A DNA stretch of 64,000 nt. Origin: Halalkalibacter krulwichiae. Its GTDB lineage: Bacteria > Bacillota > Bacilli > Bacillales > Bacillaceae_D. Below the pieces are notes generated by a model. It saw only the letters and a program-made list of their open reading frames with translations, made no database searches and was not told where the DNA came from. Positions 16,125 through 24,258 of this stretch are shown here, one piece after another. Numbering within the stretch: the stretch's first letter is position 1; every line of letters begins with the position of its first letter. A program made the position numbers and the translations under genes. The stretch spans positions 4,177,501 to 4,241,500 of the forward strand of contig NZ_CP020814.1 in the NCBI RefSeq assembly GCF_002109385.1, given 5' to 3'.

Positions 16125-16187
16125 GTGCCTGTCACCTCCCGCATTTTGTCGATAGAATTTCGACATATTCCGGGGAGTGACAGGCAC
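16125..16187. repeat. GTGCCTGTCAC palindromic repeat, copy 1
   Basis: A 63-bp imperfect palindrome. Outer arms are GTGCCTGTCACCTCCCG / CGGGGAGTGACAGGCAC (one mismatch) and the inner arms are TGTCGA / TCGACA. It is 62/63 identical to the copy at 16972-17034, on the other side of the DUF421 gene. Related elements flank the second DUF421 gene near 58 kb. Confidence 0.9.
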
Positions 16188-16292
16188 TTAGTTGTAAATA
16201 GGCGGCATCTGTTGTTGTTCATTTTTTAAGGAAACGTGAAGTTCGCGGTCGTCATTAATGGAAGCGAAGAAGACGCGATTTAGTTGTGCAAC

Positions 16293-16907
16293 CTATCTTC
16301 GTTGCAATTCAGCAATTAACCATTGTCGGTTTAAACCTAGATAGGTTAATATATCTTCGTAAATTTTCCCTTCTACGATTAATGGATAAGACAAACTTTT
16401 GCTTTTCTTTTTTAAATTAATATCCTCGATCGTTACTTCTAATTTACTTTCTTTTTTTAACACGCTTATTTGCCCATTTGCTTCGATAATGGCAATTTCA
16501 ACATCACTTATATCAAAAATATTTTTTTGTCGTAACATTTGCAACACGTTATCGATGCTATACCTAATCCTTTTTAAGTTTTCCACTAAAAGCTTCCCAT
16601 CTTGAATGACTAGCGTAGGTTCGAACGTTATCTTTTTCCCTATTTTTCGATGTGTAATTGATAAGTAAGCAGTTAACCTTTGCATCAGTGGAATAACTAT
16701 AATAGCTAAATACGTATACACATGATTTACATTCGGATCAGCAATGTCGGCCCCTACAACATTGGCTAAAGTCATAATAATAAGGAAATCGAAAATAGGC
16801 ATTTCTCCAATCGAGCGTTTACCCATATATTGCGTTATTAATAAAAAGAACGGGAAGATCGTAATAATTCTCGCCAATATAATAACTGACTCTTTTAAAA
16901 CCTCCAT
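16293..16907 (-). CDS. DUF421 (YetF-type) membrane protein
   Basis: A 204-residue protein with three N-terminal membrane helices (about 8-26, 42-60, 68-85), including the family motif QYMGKRSIGEMPIFDFLIIM. A cytoplasmic alpha/beta domain follows (about 95-204; PTLVIQDGKLLVENLKRIRY, AIIEANGQISVLKK). Related proteins occur in the inner membrane of Bacillus spores and affect resistance and germination. It ends in NRQWLIAELQRR, as does its paralogue at 58138-58848. Flanked on both sides by a 63-bp palindromic repeat. Confidence 0.85.
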   Translation of the reverse strand: MEVLKESVIILARIITIFPFFLLITQYMGKRSIGEMPIFDFLIIMTLANVVGADIADPNVNHVYTYLAIIVIPLMQRLTAYLSITHRKIGKKITFEPTLVIQDGKLLVENLKRIRYSIDNVLQMLRQKNIFDISDVEIAIIEANGQISVLKKESKLEVTIEDINLKKKSKSLSYPLIVEGKIYEDILTYLGLNRQWLIAELQRR

Positions 16908-16971
16908 ATGTTTTCACCTATTTCTGCACAAGTTTAGGTTAGTTATTTCCACGGTGTGGAGAAATATTACC

Positions 16972-17034
16972 GTGCCTGTCACCTCCCGCATTTTGTCGAT
17001 AGGATTTCGACATATTCCGGGGAGTGACAGGCAC
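16972..17034. repeat. GTGCCTGTCAC palindromic repeat, copy 2
   Basis: Differs from the copy at 16125-16187 by one base (TAGGAT versus TAGAAT) and lies in the same orientation, upstream of the DUF421 start. Confidence 0.9.
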
Positions 17035-17157
17035 TTTAATTAAACCCAAAATCAAATTATGTTAAAATACAAACGCTAGGACATAAAAGAAAAATCTCTT
17101 TACTATATTTAAAATGGTAAAGAGAATAACCATAAGAAACATACTGGAGGTAGTAAA

Positions 17158-17442
17158 ATGAATGGAGAACTAGGTTTAGTCGCACTTAGAGAAGTTTCAA
17201 GAGATGAATTTCTTGCTTTAGCTCAAAATGGCATGCGTGAATTATTTGAGCTTGGGCACTACAAAGTGGTTGATGGTTCTAAAGGAGAAGAGCTCAGTCA
17301 TTTTATTTACGACATGAGCACACACGCTTGTTATTTAGTCGATATGAACACTTGCTATCAATTGCTAACAGCTTTCTATTGTGGTGGAGATAAGACAACT
17401 TTGCTTGGGCAATTAAATAAGATTGCAGCGTCGGTGAAGTGA
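17158..17442 (+). CDS. Small soluble protein, unknown
   Basis: A 94-residue protein from ATG 17158 with TGGAGGTAG upstream. It is mixed alpha/beta, with no membrane segment. Three cysteines lie in a row of short motifs (HACYLVDMNTCYQLL, FYCGG). I do not recognise the family. It is followed by a long hairpin repeat that can act as terminator. Confidence 0.65.
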   Translation: MNGELGLVALREVSRDEFLALAQNGMRELFELGHYKVVDGSKGEELSHFIYDMSTHACYLVDMNTCYQLLTAFYCGGDKTTLLGQLNKIAASVK

Positions 17443-17450
17443 AAATAGCA

Positions 17451-17512
17451 AAGGGACGGTTCGCACGCTTCCTTCGTTTAGCGAAACGAAAGAAGCAAGA
17501 GAACCGTCCCTT
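17451..17512. repeat. GGGACGGTT hairpin repeat / terminator
   Basis: AAGGGACGGTTC (17451-17462) pairs perfectly with GAACCGTCCCTT (17501-17512). Inner arms GCTTCCTTCGTTT / AAACGAAAGAAGC (one mismatch) close an almost continuous 25-bp stem with an AGCG loop. Elements of this kind recur in Bacillus genomes; here it probably ends the 17158 transcript. Confidence 0.8.
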
Positions 17513-17524
17513 CATTGCCTCCTA

Positions 17525-17533
17525 TGCTATAAT
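17525..17533 (+). promoter_or_regulatory. Extended -10 promoter
   Basis: TGCTATAAT (extended -10, core TATAAT 17528-17533) lies about 40 bp before the 17573 start. No good -35 is present. Confidence 0.5.
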
Positions 17534-17572
17534 TTGAATGTTTGTACTATTACATCATCGCAGGAGGAAAAA

Positions 17573-18943
17573 ATGAAACATCCAGTATTCCGCTATCTTT
17601 ATATTTTCTATTCGTTCGTATTCTTACTACATACGATCAATGTCTTTATGGAAAACGAGAATATAAATTACATAGTGGGCATATTTGCTATTCTTATGTT
17701 ATTTGTGTCATTCCCATTAGCTTCACGTCTTTTTAAGATTCTTGGGGGTTCGTTTTTATTGATAGGAGGTTATTTATTCTTTACAACTGGTCAGTCTCTT
17801 CACGTTATTCCTAGTATATTAACCTCGAATTTATCATTATTAACACTTTTAGCCATGCTTCCTTGGATGAATAGTATTGTGCGGAGTGGAAGATTTGATC
17901 GAAATTTGAATTTACTTATGAAAGGGAATGTCACAGATCTCGGTAAGCTGTATCCGCGTAGTTCGTTAACTACACATATCCTTGCAGCTTTTTTAAATTT
18001 ATCGGCTGCCACCATTTCACAGGATGTATTGAAGAACACGTTGTCTTCTTTTAGTAAAGAGATTCGGAATTCATTTATTACAACAGCATCCCTTAGAGGC
18101 TACTCATTAGCCCTGCTGTGGAGTCCTTTGGAGATTATGGTCGCAGTATCGCTATTTACAACAGGGGTTGATTATGTAACGGTCTTGCCGTGGCTTGTTT
18201 TTATTGCGGTTGTTGCCTATTTATTAGATTCCGTTTTTGGACGCTTGTATTATAAAAAGTACGCATTCGAGAGTATGGCAGTTAACCATCAGCCAAAAAT
18301 CAATAAAAAAGCCATAGCGAGGAAAATGGTTCAGTTCGTCTGTGCACTGATCGTATTTCTGACACTTGTCGTATTAATTGGAAATCTATTTGAATTAAAC
18401 TTTATTTTAACCGTTACCATTATTATTTTCCCGTTTGCTTTTATTTGGTCGCTACTACTGAAAAGACGGAAAAGCTTTTGGACAATCGGATGGAATAATT
18501 GGAAAGCAAAAACGAATACGATGCAAAATTTCATCGTATTGTTTATCGGACTTTCCTTATTTTCTACTAGTTTAGGAGATACATCCTTTTTAGCGGTGAT
18601 TGAAAAGCCACTCTCTTTTGTAACGTCTTATCCGATGCTCGTCTTATTGTTGATTCAAGTAATCTTTGTTTTACTTAGTATGTTCGGAGTTCACCCGATT
18701 GCGACAGTTGGGATCTTAACAGGAATCATTACACCTTTGTTAGATTTTATGAACCCTGTCAGTATCACACTCGTTCTCATCACTGGCTCTGTCGCAACAT
18801 TCACAGTCGGTACGTACGGATTGCTCGTCACATTAACAGCGATGGGTACGCAGCAAAGCCCATACCGCATTACGATACGGAATATGCCTTTTGCAATCGG
18901 CTTGTGGATCGTCGGAACACTCGTTGCCTACCTTTTATTATAA
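17573..18943 (+). CDS. Polytopic membrane protein, ion-transporter-superfamily-like
   Basis: A 456-residue protein from ATG 17573 (GCAGGAGG 6 bp upstream). About 12 hydrophobic segments fill nearly the whole chain. Two halves each carry a re-entrant-loop-like motif (LRGYSLALLWSPLEIMVAVS near 175 and FGVHPIATVGILTG near 380), and TVGTYGLLVTLTAMGTQQSPY follows near 415. This pattern suggests the ion transporter superfamily (CitM/DASS/ArsB group). The substrate is unknown, and the assignment rests on pattern only. Confidence 0.7.
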   Translation: MKHPVFRYLYIFYSFVFLLHTINVFMENENINYIVGIFAILMLFVSFPLASRLFKILGGSFLLIGGYLFFTTGQSLHVIPSILTSNLSLLTLLAMLPWMNSIVRSGRFDRNLNLLMKGNVTDLGKLYPRSSLTTHILAAFLNLSAATISQDVLKNTLSSFSKEIRNSFITTASLRGYSLALLWSPLEIMVAVSLFTTGVDYVTVLPWLVFIAVVAYLLDSVFGRLYYKKYAFESMAVNHQPKINKKAIARKMVQFVCALIVFLTLVVLIGNLFELNFILTVTIIIFPFAFIWSLLLKRRKSFWTIGWNNWKAKTNTMQNFIVLFIGLSLFSTSLGDTSFLAVIEKPLSFVTSYPMLVLLLIQVIFVLLSMFGVHPIATVGILTGIITPLLDFMNPVSITLVLITGSVATFTVGTYGLLVTLTAMGTQQSPYRITIRNMPFAIGLWIVGTLVAYLLL

Positions 18944-19010
18944 TGGGCAGGTTTCCTTCCCTTTCCGATAAAGCTACTAATCTGCGTCAATTGTTGAAGA
19001 ATATTAGAAA

Positions 19011-19046
19011 CAGGAGCAATCATATGTGATTGCTCCTGCTTTTTTA
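19011..19046 (+). terminator. Intrinsic terminator
   Basis: CAGGAGCAATCA / TGATTGCTCCTG with a TATG loop, followed by CTTTTTT. It ends the membrane-protein transcript. The rest of the 300-bp gap 18944-19243 shows only an AT-rich upstream region for the next gene. Confidence 0.9.
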
Positions 19047-19243
19047 GTACTGCATGTTAGTTGAAAGTCTATCCGTTATAACTGTTCTTATTCTACCATT
19101 CGTTTATTTGACAAAAAAGTGACCACATTTTTAAAAGAAAATGAACACTACGTTAAATGCATTAAAATCCCTTTTAGTGAGGGGAGATAACATTTAACAT
19201 ATAACTATATAATTAAGTTTTAAACATTTAGGGGGGCAAGAAG

Positions 19244-19633
19244 ATGAAAAAATTTAAAGGGTTATTAGTATTGTCAATAACGGCTTTTGTTTTAGCAGCT
19301 TGTGGTGGGGACACAACAACTGAAGAACCAGATACGTCGACACCGGAAGAAAGTACAGAGGAAAATACTACAGAAGAAACAGACGCTTCAGCAGTTGAAG
19401 AAGGTCAAGTATTCACAGTGGAAGAACTTAGTGAGTATAATGGGCAAGATGGAAACCCTGCTTATGTAGCGGTTGACGGAGTCGTTTACGATGTTTCAGA
19501 TATTGGAGCTTGGGAAGGTGGAGAACACTTTGGTGGAGTAATGGCTGGTGCTGACAACACAGAAAAGATTTCAGCATCTCCACACGGCTCATCTGTATTG
19601 GAAAATTTACCAATCGTCGGTACACTTGAATAA
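19244..19633 (+). CDS. Lipoprotein with cytochrome b5-like heme/steroid-binding domain
   Basis: A 129-residue protein. The signal peptide ends in lipobox LAAC (Cys20), followed by an acidic Thr/Glu linker (about 25-52). A C-terminal cytochrome b5-like domain follows (about 57-129; FTVEELSEYNGQDGNPAYVA, DVSDIGAWEGGEHFGG). His95 and His113 in EHFGG and SPHGSS are the candidate ligands. The RBS is AGGGGGG and the gene is monocistronic with its own terminator. A surface redox or small-molecule-binding role is inference. Confidence 0.85.
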   Translation: MKKFKGLLVLSITAFVLAACGGDTTTEEPDTSTPEESTEENTTEETDASAVEEGQVFTVEELSEYNGQDGNPAYVAVDGVVYDVSDIGAWEGGEHFGGVMAGADNTEKISASPHGSSVLENLPIVGTLE

Positions 19634-19649
19634 CAATAAGAATGAAACA

Positions 19650-19690
19650 AGACAGCTAGTTTCGATTCAAATAATCGTAACTAGCTGTCT
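19650..19690 (+). terminator. Intrinsic terminator
   Basis: AGACAGCTAGTT / AACTAGCTGTCT with additional inner CGATT/AATCG pairing, followed by TTGTTT. Confidence 0.75.
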
Positions 19691-19726
19691 TTGTTTAAAG
19701 GAGGCGGGAAAGCCTTATTGAACAAA

Positions 19727-19763
19727 AGCAACGGCTTATTGTGCTATCGCTCTCCGTTAGTGC
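19727..19763. repeat. Dispersed AGCGATA-type element, copy 2
   Basis: AAAAGCAACGGCTTATTGTG then CTATCGCTCTCCGTTAGTG. It shares the CTATCGCTCTCC core and layout with the copies at 13833 and 40828. It lies just downstream of the 19780 gene on the - strand. Confidence 0.45.
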
Positions 19764-19779
19764 AACATAGGGCATTAGC

Positions 19780-20208
19780 TTATTCGCTCTCTTTATACTT
19801 TAACTCGCTTAAATTTTCTTTTTTAGTCGAAAAGCTAACTTGGTAAATGTTATTCTTCTCTACCCAATAATGATAGGTTACTTCTGGCTCGTCTTCGAAA
19901 ACCACCCCAATGTAATACGGATTAAGGTGCTTATAACCATCTTCTCTATGAGGAACCATTGTAATCATCCATTCGTCATTGGGATACTGTTGTTCTAAAT
20001 ATGGTTCTATCATTTCAACTTTCTTCTCAATTTGTGCATCAATCCAATAGGGGCGAGCTATAAAAAATACGCTATATGCTATAAGAACGACTGTGGCGAA
20101 TACCAATCCAAACTTTCTCCGATTACCTTTTAAAATAAATGAAATAATTATGATTACTGCAATAGCTACACCTACAACCAGAAACTCTATTACTTCTGTT
20201 GGGTGCAT
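19780..20208 (-). CDS. Two-pass membrane protein with extracytoplasmic tail
   Basis: A 142-residue protein. Hydrophobic segments at about 7-26 and 34-52 are followed by a roughly 90-residue acidic domain (KKVEMIEPYLEQQYPNDEWM, then VTYHYWVEKNNIYQVSF). The layout resembles DUF3139-type small envelope proteins of Bacillus. AAGGAGGG lies upstream of the ATG. Function unknown. Confidence 0.7.
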   Translation of the reverse strand: MHPTEVIEFLVVGVAIAVIIIISFILKGNRRKFGLVFATVVLIAYSVFFIARPYWIDAQIEKKVEMIEPYLEQQYPNDEWMITMVPHREDGYKHLNPYYIGVVFEDEPEVTYHYWVEKNNIYQVSFSTKKENLSELKYKESE

Positions 20209-20316
20209 AATACCCTCCTTGGGTTATTTTTTCACATCAATTTCTTCTTGTTCAATTCTCATGCATGAAAAACAAAGACTGTTGTTCTATACTGCCCCGT
20301 TACTTCAAGAAGCTTT

Positions 20317-20454
20317 CTATTTTCTATCTCTTATTTCTTCTAAAACTTCTATAACACGTTTGTTTTGTTTTTCTATAGAACTTAACCTCTTCTCAATGAT
20401 GCTCGTTGAAAAAAACACAATAAGTACAATAGCTATTCCAGTGATTATTTCCAA
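20317..20454 (-). CDS. Very short membrane protein (45 aa)
   Basis: TTG 20454 to TAG 20317. The product starts MEIITGIAIVLIVFFSTSII, a single membrane helix, then a charged amphipathic tail ending EEIRDRK. GGGGAA lies 7 bp before the TTG. This layout (one helix plus charged tail of about 20 residues) is common for small Bacillus proteins. There is no ATG in frame, so the call is tentative. Confidence 0.45.
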   Translation of the reverse strand: MEIITGIAIVLIVFFSTSIIEKRLSSIEKQNKRVIEVLEEIRDRK

Positions 20455-20486
20455 TGTTATTCCCCAATATTTCTTCCAGTAAGTAA

Positions 20487-20849
20487 TTAAATTCCTTGTA
20501 TCATTTCTACTCTATTACCAAAAGGATCTCTAAATTCAAAACGTTCATAATTGGGAATCGGAACAGAGTCTAATATTTTTATGTTCTTCTCTTTTAAAAC
20601 TTTTCTCCAGTGAGAAACATCTTCCACTTGATAGGCTAAATGGGCTTTCGTTGTGAACCGATCGAAACCTTCTTCTGTCCCAACATGCACCTCTTGGGCT
20701 CCAACTTGTAACCAGAATCCCCCTCGCCCTTTTAAGGAATCAGGCTTTTCGATTTCCTTTAAACCCAATACACGACAGTAAAAATCTTTTCCTTGCTCTT
20801 CAGCACCCTTTGGGATCGTAATTTGAATGTGATGCAATCCAATAATCAT
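20487..20849 (-). CDS. VOC/glyoxalase-family protein
   Basis: A 120-residue single-domain vicinal-oxygen-chelate protein. The fold is visible in GLHHIQITIPKGAEEQGKDF at the start, HLAYQVEDVSHWRKVL (about 70-85), and FRDPFGNRVEMIQ at the end. Candidate metal ligands are His7, His70 and Glu116. The reaction is unknown; family members include glyoxalases, dioxygenases and drug-binding proteins. It is next to a second VOC gene on the same strand, 28 bp downstream of it. Confidence 0.8.
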   Translation of the reverse strand: MIIGLHHIQITIPKGAEEQGKDFYCRVLGLKEIEKPDSLKGRGGFWLQVGAQEVHVGTEEGFDRFTTKAHLAYQVEDVSHWRKVLKEKNIKILDSVPIPNYERFEFRDPFGNRVEMIQGI

Positions 20850-20877
20850 CAGAATTCCTCCTTTAAAGCAAAGTTTT

Positions 20878-21339
20878 CTAACCTTCTTCGTTTACCCTTT
20901 CCCACTCGCTTAAGTACATCCGGCTCGTCAAATTTTTAGGATTGGGAATTTTACAGATAAGTTCAAGACTGTTGCCATCAGGGTCGTTAAAGTGGATTTT
21001 GGCGTGAGCCTTACCATTATGAGCCATCACAAAAGGTTCTATTGGCTCAAACCCAAACGCTTCTCTAGGCTTACAACCTCTTTCATTCAACCACACAACT
21101 GCATTTTTTAGATCTTCTAAAGAAACTTGAAAAGCTATGTGCCTGATAGAAGGGTGGTATTCAAGTTCAACCTTATCTGTTTCCCATAATCCCAACCAGC
21201 TTTTCCCTTTATCAATCCAAAAAAAGGCTAACTTATCCTCGTGGCAATGTGAAAACTCTAAGCCTAATCTTTTATAATATTCAATAGAACTCTTTAAATT
21301 GCTTACTGGTAAATGTGCTTCATATAATCCTAGAATCAT
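20878..21339 (-). CDS. VOC/glyoxalase-family protein
   Basis: A 153-residue VOC protein. The N-terminal half is GLYEAHLPVSNLKSSIEYYK and the C-terminal half is RHIAFQVSLEDLKNAVVWL (about 65-83) and HFNDPDGNSLELICK (about 115-130). Metal ligands would be His9, His66 and Glu125. It precedes the other VOC gene and is probably cotranscribed with it. Substrate unknown. Confidence 0.8.
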   Translation of the reverse strand: MILGLYEAHLPVSNLKSSIEYYKRLGLEFSHCHEDKLAFFWIDKGKSWLGLWETDKVELEYHPSIRHIAFQVSLEDLKNAVVWLNERGCKPREAFGFEPIEPFVMAHNGKAHAKIHFNDPDGNSLELICKIPNPKNLTSRMYLSEWERVNEEG

Positions 21340-21567
21340 TGATTGTTACCTCCATAAGATTAGCTCATCTTTTAAGAAGCCTGCTTCTCTAGCTTACCAT
21401 CTACTTCCTTTTTTTGGCACAATAAAAGGCACCCTTTTTGAAGAAATGCTTAGCGAGAATTCCAAACGCTCTACTTACGTACTTTTTCTCACAAGGTTTT
21501 CATCTCAAACTCACTTCCCTCATTGACTACAACTACTTATAACCCTATCATAAGAACTATTAAGTCA

Positions 21568-21602
21568 TTTTAGTTTGGTTTAGTTAGTTTTAGTTTGGTT
21601 TA
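21568..21602 (+). promoter_or_regulatory. Direct repeats upstream of modA, candidate operator
   Basis: TTTTAGTTTGGTTTA occurs at 21568-21582 and again at 21588-21602, a 20-bp period (about two helical turns). It lies 30 bp before modA, where a regulator could bind the same DNA face twice. The HTH/PBP-like protein encoded at the end of the operon is the obvious candidate. Confidence 0.5.
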
Positions 21603-21631
21603 TTGAAAGAAAAGTAAGGAGAACACATATA

Positions 21632-22432
21632 ATGAAGAAATTTTATGGCCTTTTGGTTTTCGTGTTTTTGCTTGTCGGTTGTGGAAGTGCGGGCACTGAG
21701 CCAGATAAAGCAGAATCGAAACATGAATCAGAAGAGGCTTCTGTAGAGTTACTCATTTCGGCCGCTGCTAGTTTAACTGATGTGTTAGAGGAAGTGAAGG
21801 AAAAGTACGCTGAGGAGAAACCAACTGTTACGTTAACATTTAATATGGGGCCATCTGGTCAGTTGCAGCAGCAAATTGAACAAGGCGCACCTGCTGATGT
21901 TTTTCTTTCAGCTGCTCAAAGACAGATGGATGAGCTAGAGGAAAAAGAGTTACTTATAAAGGAAACGAAAGTTGATATCGTAGGAAATGAACTCGTGTTA
22001 ATAGCTCCTACTCATTCTACATTGACAAGCTTTGAGGAGTTAAAAGGAGATGCGGTCAAGCATATCGGAATTGGTAACCCAGACTCTGTCCCAGTAGGTC
22101 AATACGCAAGAGAAGTATTAGAAAATATCAACCTATGGGAAGATTTATCGCCAAAATTAGTCGAAGGTCAAAATGTGAGAACGGTCTTATCTTATGTTGA
22201 AACTGGAAATGCTGAGGCCGGGTTCGTTTATCGTTCTGATACAGTAGCTTCGGATAAAGTAAAAATTATTGAAGCAGCACCAGAAGGTTCAGCTTCACCA
22301 ATCCTTTATCCAGCAGCAGTAGTAAAAGCTAGCAAGCATCAAGACGAAGCAAAAGCGTTTGTCGAATTTTTACAGACGGATCTAGCTATTGAGATCTTTG
22401 AACAGTATGGTTTTAAGCAAATCGAAAAGTAA
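21632..22432 (+). CDS. modA: Molybdate ABC transporter substrate-binding lipoprotein
   Basis: A 266-residue lipoprotein with lipobox LVGC (about Cys17) and an acidic linker. The ModA fold starts at LLISAAASLTDVLEEVKEKY, followed by FNMGPSGQLQQQIEQGAPAD, the typical oxyanion-binding SAAASL and GPSGQL motifs. RBS AAGGAG. It is the first gene of modABC and would capture molybdate (or tungstate) at the cell surface for the adjacent permease. Confidence 0.93.
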   Translation: MKKFYGLLVFVFLLVGCGSAGTEPDKAESKHESEEASVELLISAAASLTDVLEEVKEKYAEEKPTVTLTFNMGPSGQLQQQIEQGAPADVFLSAAQRQMDELEEKELLIKETKVDIVGNELVLIAPTHSTLTSFEELKGDAVKHIGIGNPDSVPVGQYAREVLENINLWEDLSPKLVEGQNVRTVLSYVETGNAEAGFVYRSDTVASDKVKIIEAAPEGSASPILYPAAVVKASKHQDEAKAFVEFLQTDLAIEIFEQYGFKQIEK

Positions 22433-22456
22433 TTTTATTTTTTGGGAGGGGATTTC

Positions 22457-23143
22457 ATGCTAGATTTAACCCCCTTATGGATATCGATGAAAACATCACT
22501 TACAGCAACGGCCATCACTTTCTTTTTAGGGTTGGCCGTTGCTTACTGGATGGCACATTACAAGGGGCGACTTAAAGGGATCATTGACGGGCTTCTCATC
22601 TTGCCAATGGTACTTCCTCCCACTGTTGTGGGTTTTATTTTATTGCTTGTCTTCGGAAAAAATAGCTTTATTGGTGGGTTATTAGCAAACTTTGATATTA
22701 CCGTAGTCTTTACTTGGTGGGCGACTGTCATTGCAGCGACGGTCGTTGCGTTCCCTCTGATGTATAAAACTGCAAGAGGTGCTTTTGAACAAGTTGACAT
22801 GACTTATATTGAGGCGGCTCGTACGTTAGGTTATCATGATTTGAAAATATTTTGGAAAGTCGTTCTACCTCTGGCCTGGCCAGGGATTGCCGCAGGAACC
22901 ATCCTCTCTTTCGCACGAGCATTAGGAGAATTTGGAGCAACGTTAATGCTAGCGGGGAGCATCCCAGGAAAAACACAAACGGTTCCTATCGCGATTTACT
23001 TTGCTTCTGAAGGTGGAAACATGGATCAGGCATTTATTTGGGTGATGATCATTATATCTATTTCCTTAATGGTTGTTGTGCTTTCAAACCTTTGGACAAC
23101 TAAGCGCTATTCTACTATTGGACGAGTTAGGGGGGATCGTTGA
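22457..23143 (+). CDS. modB: Molybdate ABC transporter permease
   Basis: A 228-residue protein from ATG 22457 (GGGAGGGG upstream). About five membrane segments. The EAA loop is EAARTLGYHDLKIFWKVVLP (about 121-140), followed by LGEFGATLMLAGSIPGKTQT, a ModB signature. Its TGA overlaps the modC ATG (TGATG), giving tight coupling. Confidence 0.93.
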   Translation: MLDLTPLWISMKTSLTATAITFFLGLAVAYWMAHYKGRLKGIIDGLLILPMVLPPTVVGFILLLVFGKNSFIGGLLANFDITVVFTWWATVIAATVVAFPLMYKTARGAFEQVDMTYIEAARTLGYHDLKIFWKVVLPLAWPGIAAGTILSFARALGEFGATLMLAGSIPGKTQTVPIAIYFASEGGNMDQAFIWVMIIISISLMVVVLSNLWTTKRYSTIGRVRGDR

Positions 23144-24209
23144 TGAAGCTGCAAGTGAAGTTAGAAAAACAGTTTCCAGACTTCTCCTTACATAATGAAT
23201 TTGAGATTGAGGATGAGACATTTGGGATTCTAGGTGCCTCTGGTTCAGGGAAAAGCATGACACTTCGTTGTATTGCAGGGCTTATTACCCCTCAAAAGGG
23301 AGAATCGTCTTAAACGACCGAGTCCTATTTGATTCAGAGAAAAACATCAATCTCCCGCCAAGAAAGAGGAATATCGGCTATGTTTTTCAAAATTACGCCC
23401 TCTTTCCACACCTAACAGTTGAAGAAAATATTGCTTTTGGCATTAAACATCTTTCAAAAGTTGAACAAAAATCAAGGATAGAAAAACAGCTAGAATCGAT
23501 TCAGCTAACACACCTGAAAAAGAAATACCCAATTCAATTATCAGGGGGACAACAACAGAGAGTCGCATTGGCACGTGCCCTTGTAACAAATCCAGAAGCA
23601 TTGCTACTTGATGAACCTTTTTCAGCGTTAGATAACCACCTTCGCAAGCAGATGGAACATGAACTGATTGAATTGCTCAAAACATACGAGGGGGTAACGT
23701 TATTTGTTACTCACCATTTAGAAGAAGCTTATCGAGTTTGTAATCGAATTATGATTATGGATGGCGGAAGGGGAATTGCGGACGAAAAGAGAGATACCAT
23801 TTTTGCTAATCCCCCTACCCTAACGGCAGCGAAGCTAACTGGTTGTAACAATTTATCAGCAATACAAATGGTGACTCCTTCTAGCATCGAAGCGGTTGAA
23901 TGGGGAAATATCGTCTTGAATTTGAAAGCCGACGAAGTTCTTAAAGGCAAGCCAGCTTACGTTGGGATTAGAAGTCATCACATCCAGTTTGTTTTCGGGG
24001 AGAGAATCAACAATGAAAATATCTTCCCTTGTAAAATTGAATCGTTTGAAGAAGGACCGCACTTTATCACTGTTTTTATCAAGCTGAATGAAAACTCCTC
24101 ATTATCGCTCGAAGTCCAAATTGCCAAGGAACAGTGGAAGACGATTCATTCAAATGAAAAACAATACGTCTACTTTCCTCCAAACCATTTATTTTTAACA
24201 GAGGCTTAA
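23143..24209 (+). pseudogene. modC: Molybdate ABC ATPase modC with frameshift
   Basis: Reading starts at ATG 23143 and carries Walker A GASGSGKS (residues 31-38), then hits TAA at 23311 after 56 codons. The rest is in another frame: Q-loop YVFQNYALFPHL, signature LSGGQQQRVALARAL, Walker B LLLDEPFSALD, switch His in VTHH, and a TOBE-like C-terminus. The break lies in CAAAAGGG (23293-23300), where one missing A would restore ...PQKGRIVLNDRV. It may be a true mutation, a sequencing error in a homopolymer or, less likely, programmed slippage. All other motifs are intact. Confidence 0.85.
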
Positions 24210-24258
24210 TTGATTAGATACCATCATTACGGAATAGAAATGGAGAAAAGGTGATTAC

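Noticed and set aside
23268-24209. Independent short ABC ATPase starting at 23268
   Set aside because: It would lack Walker A; the missing part lies directly upstream in another frame, so it is a frameshifted modC.
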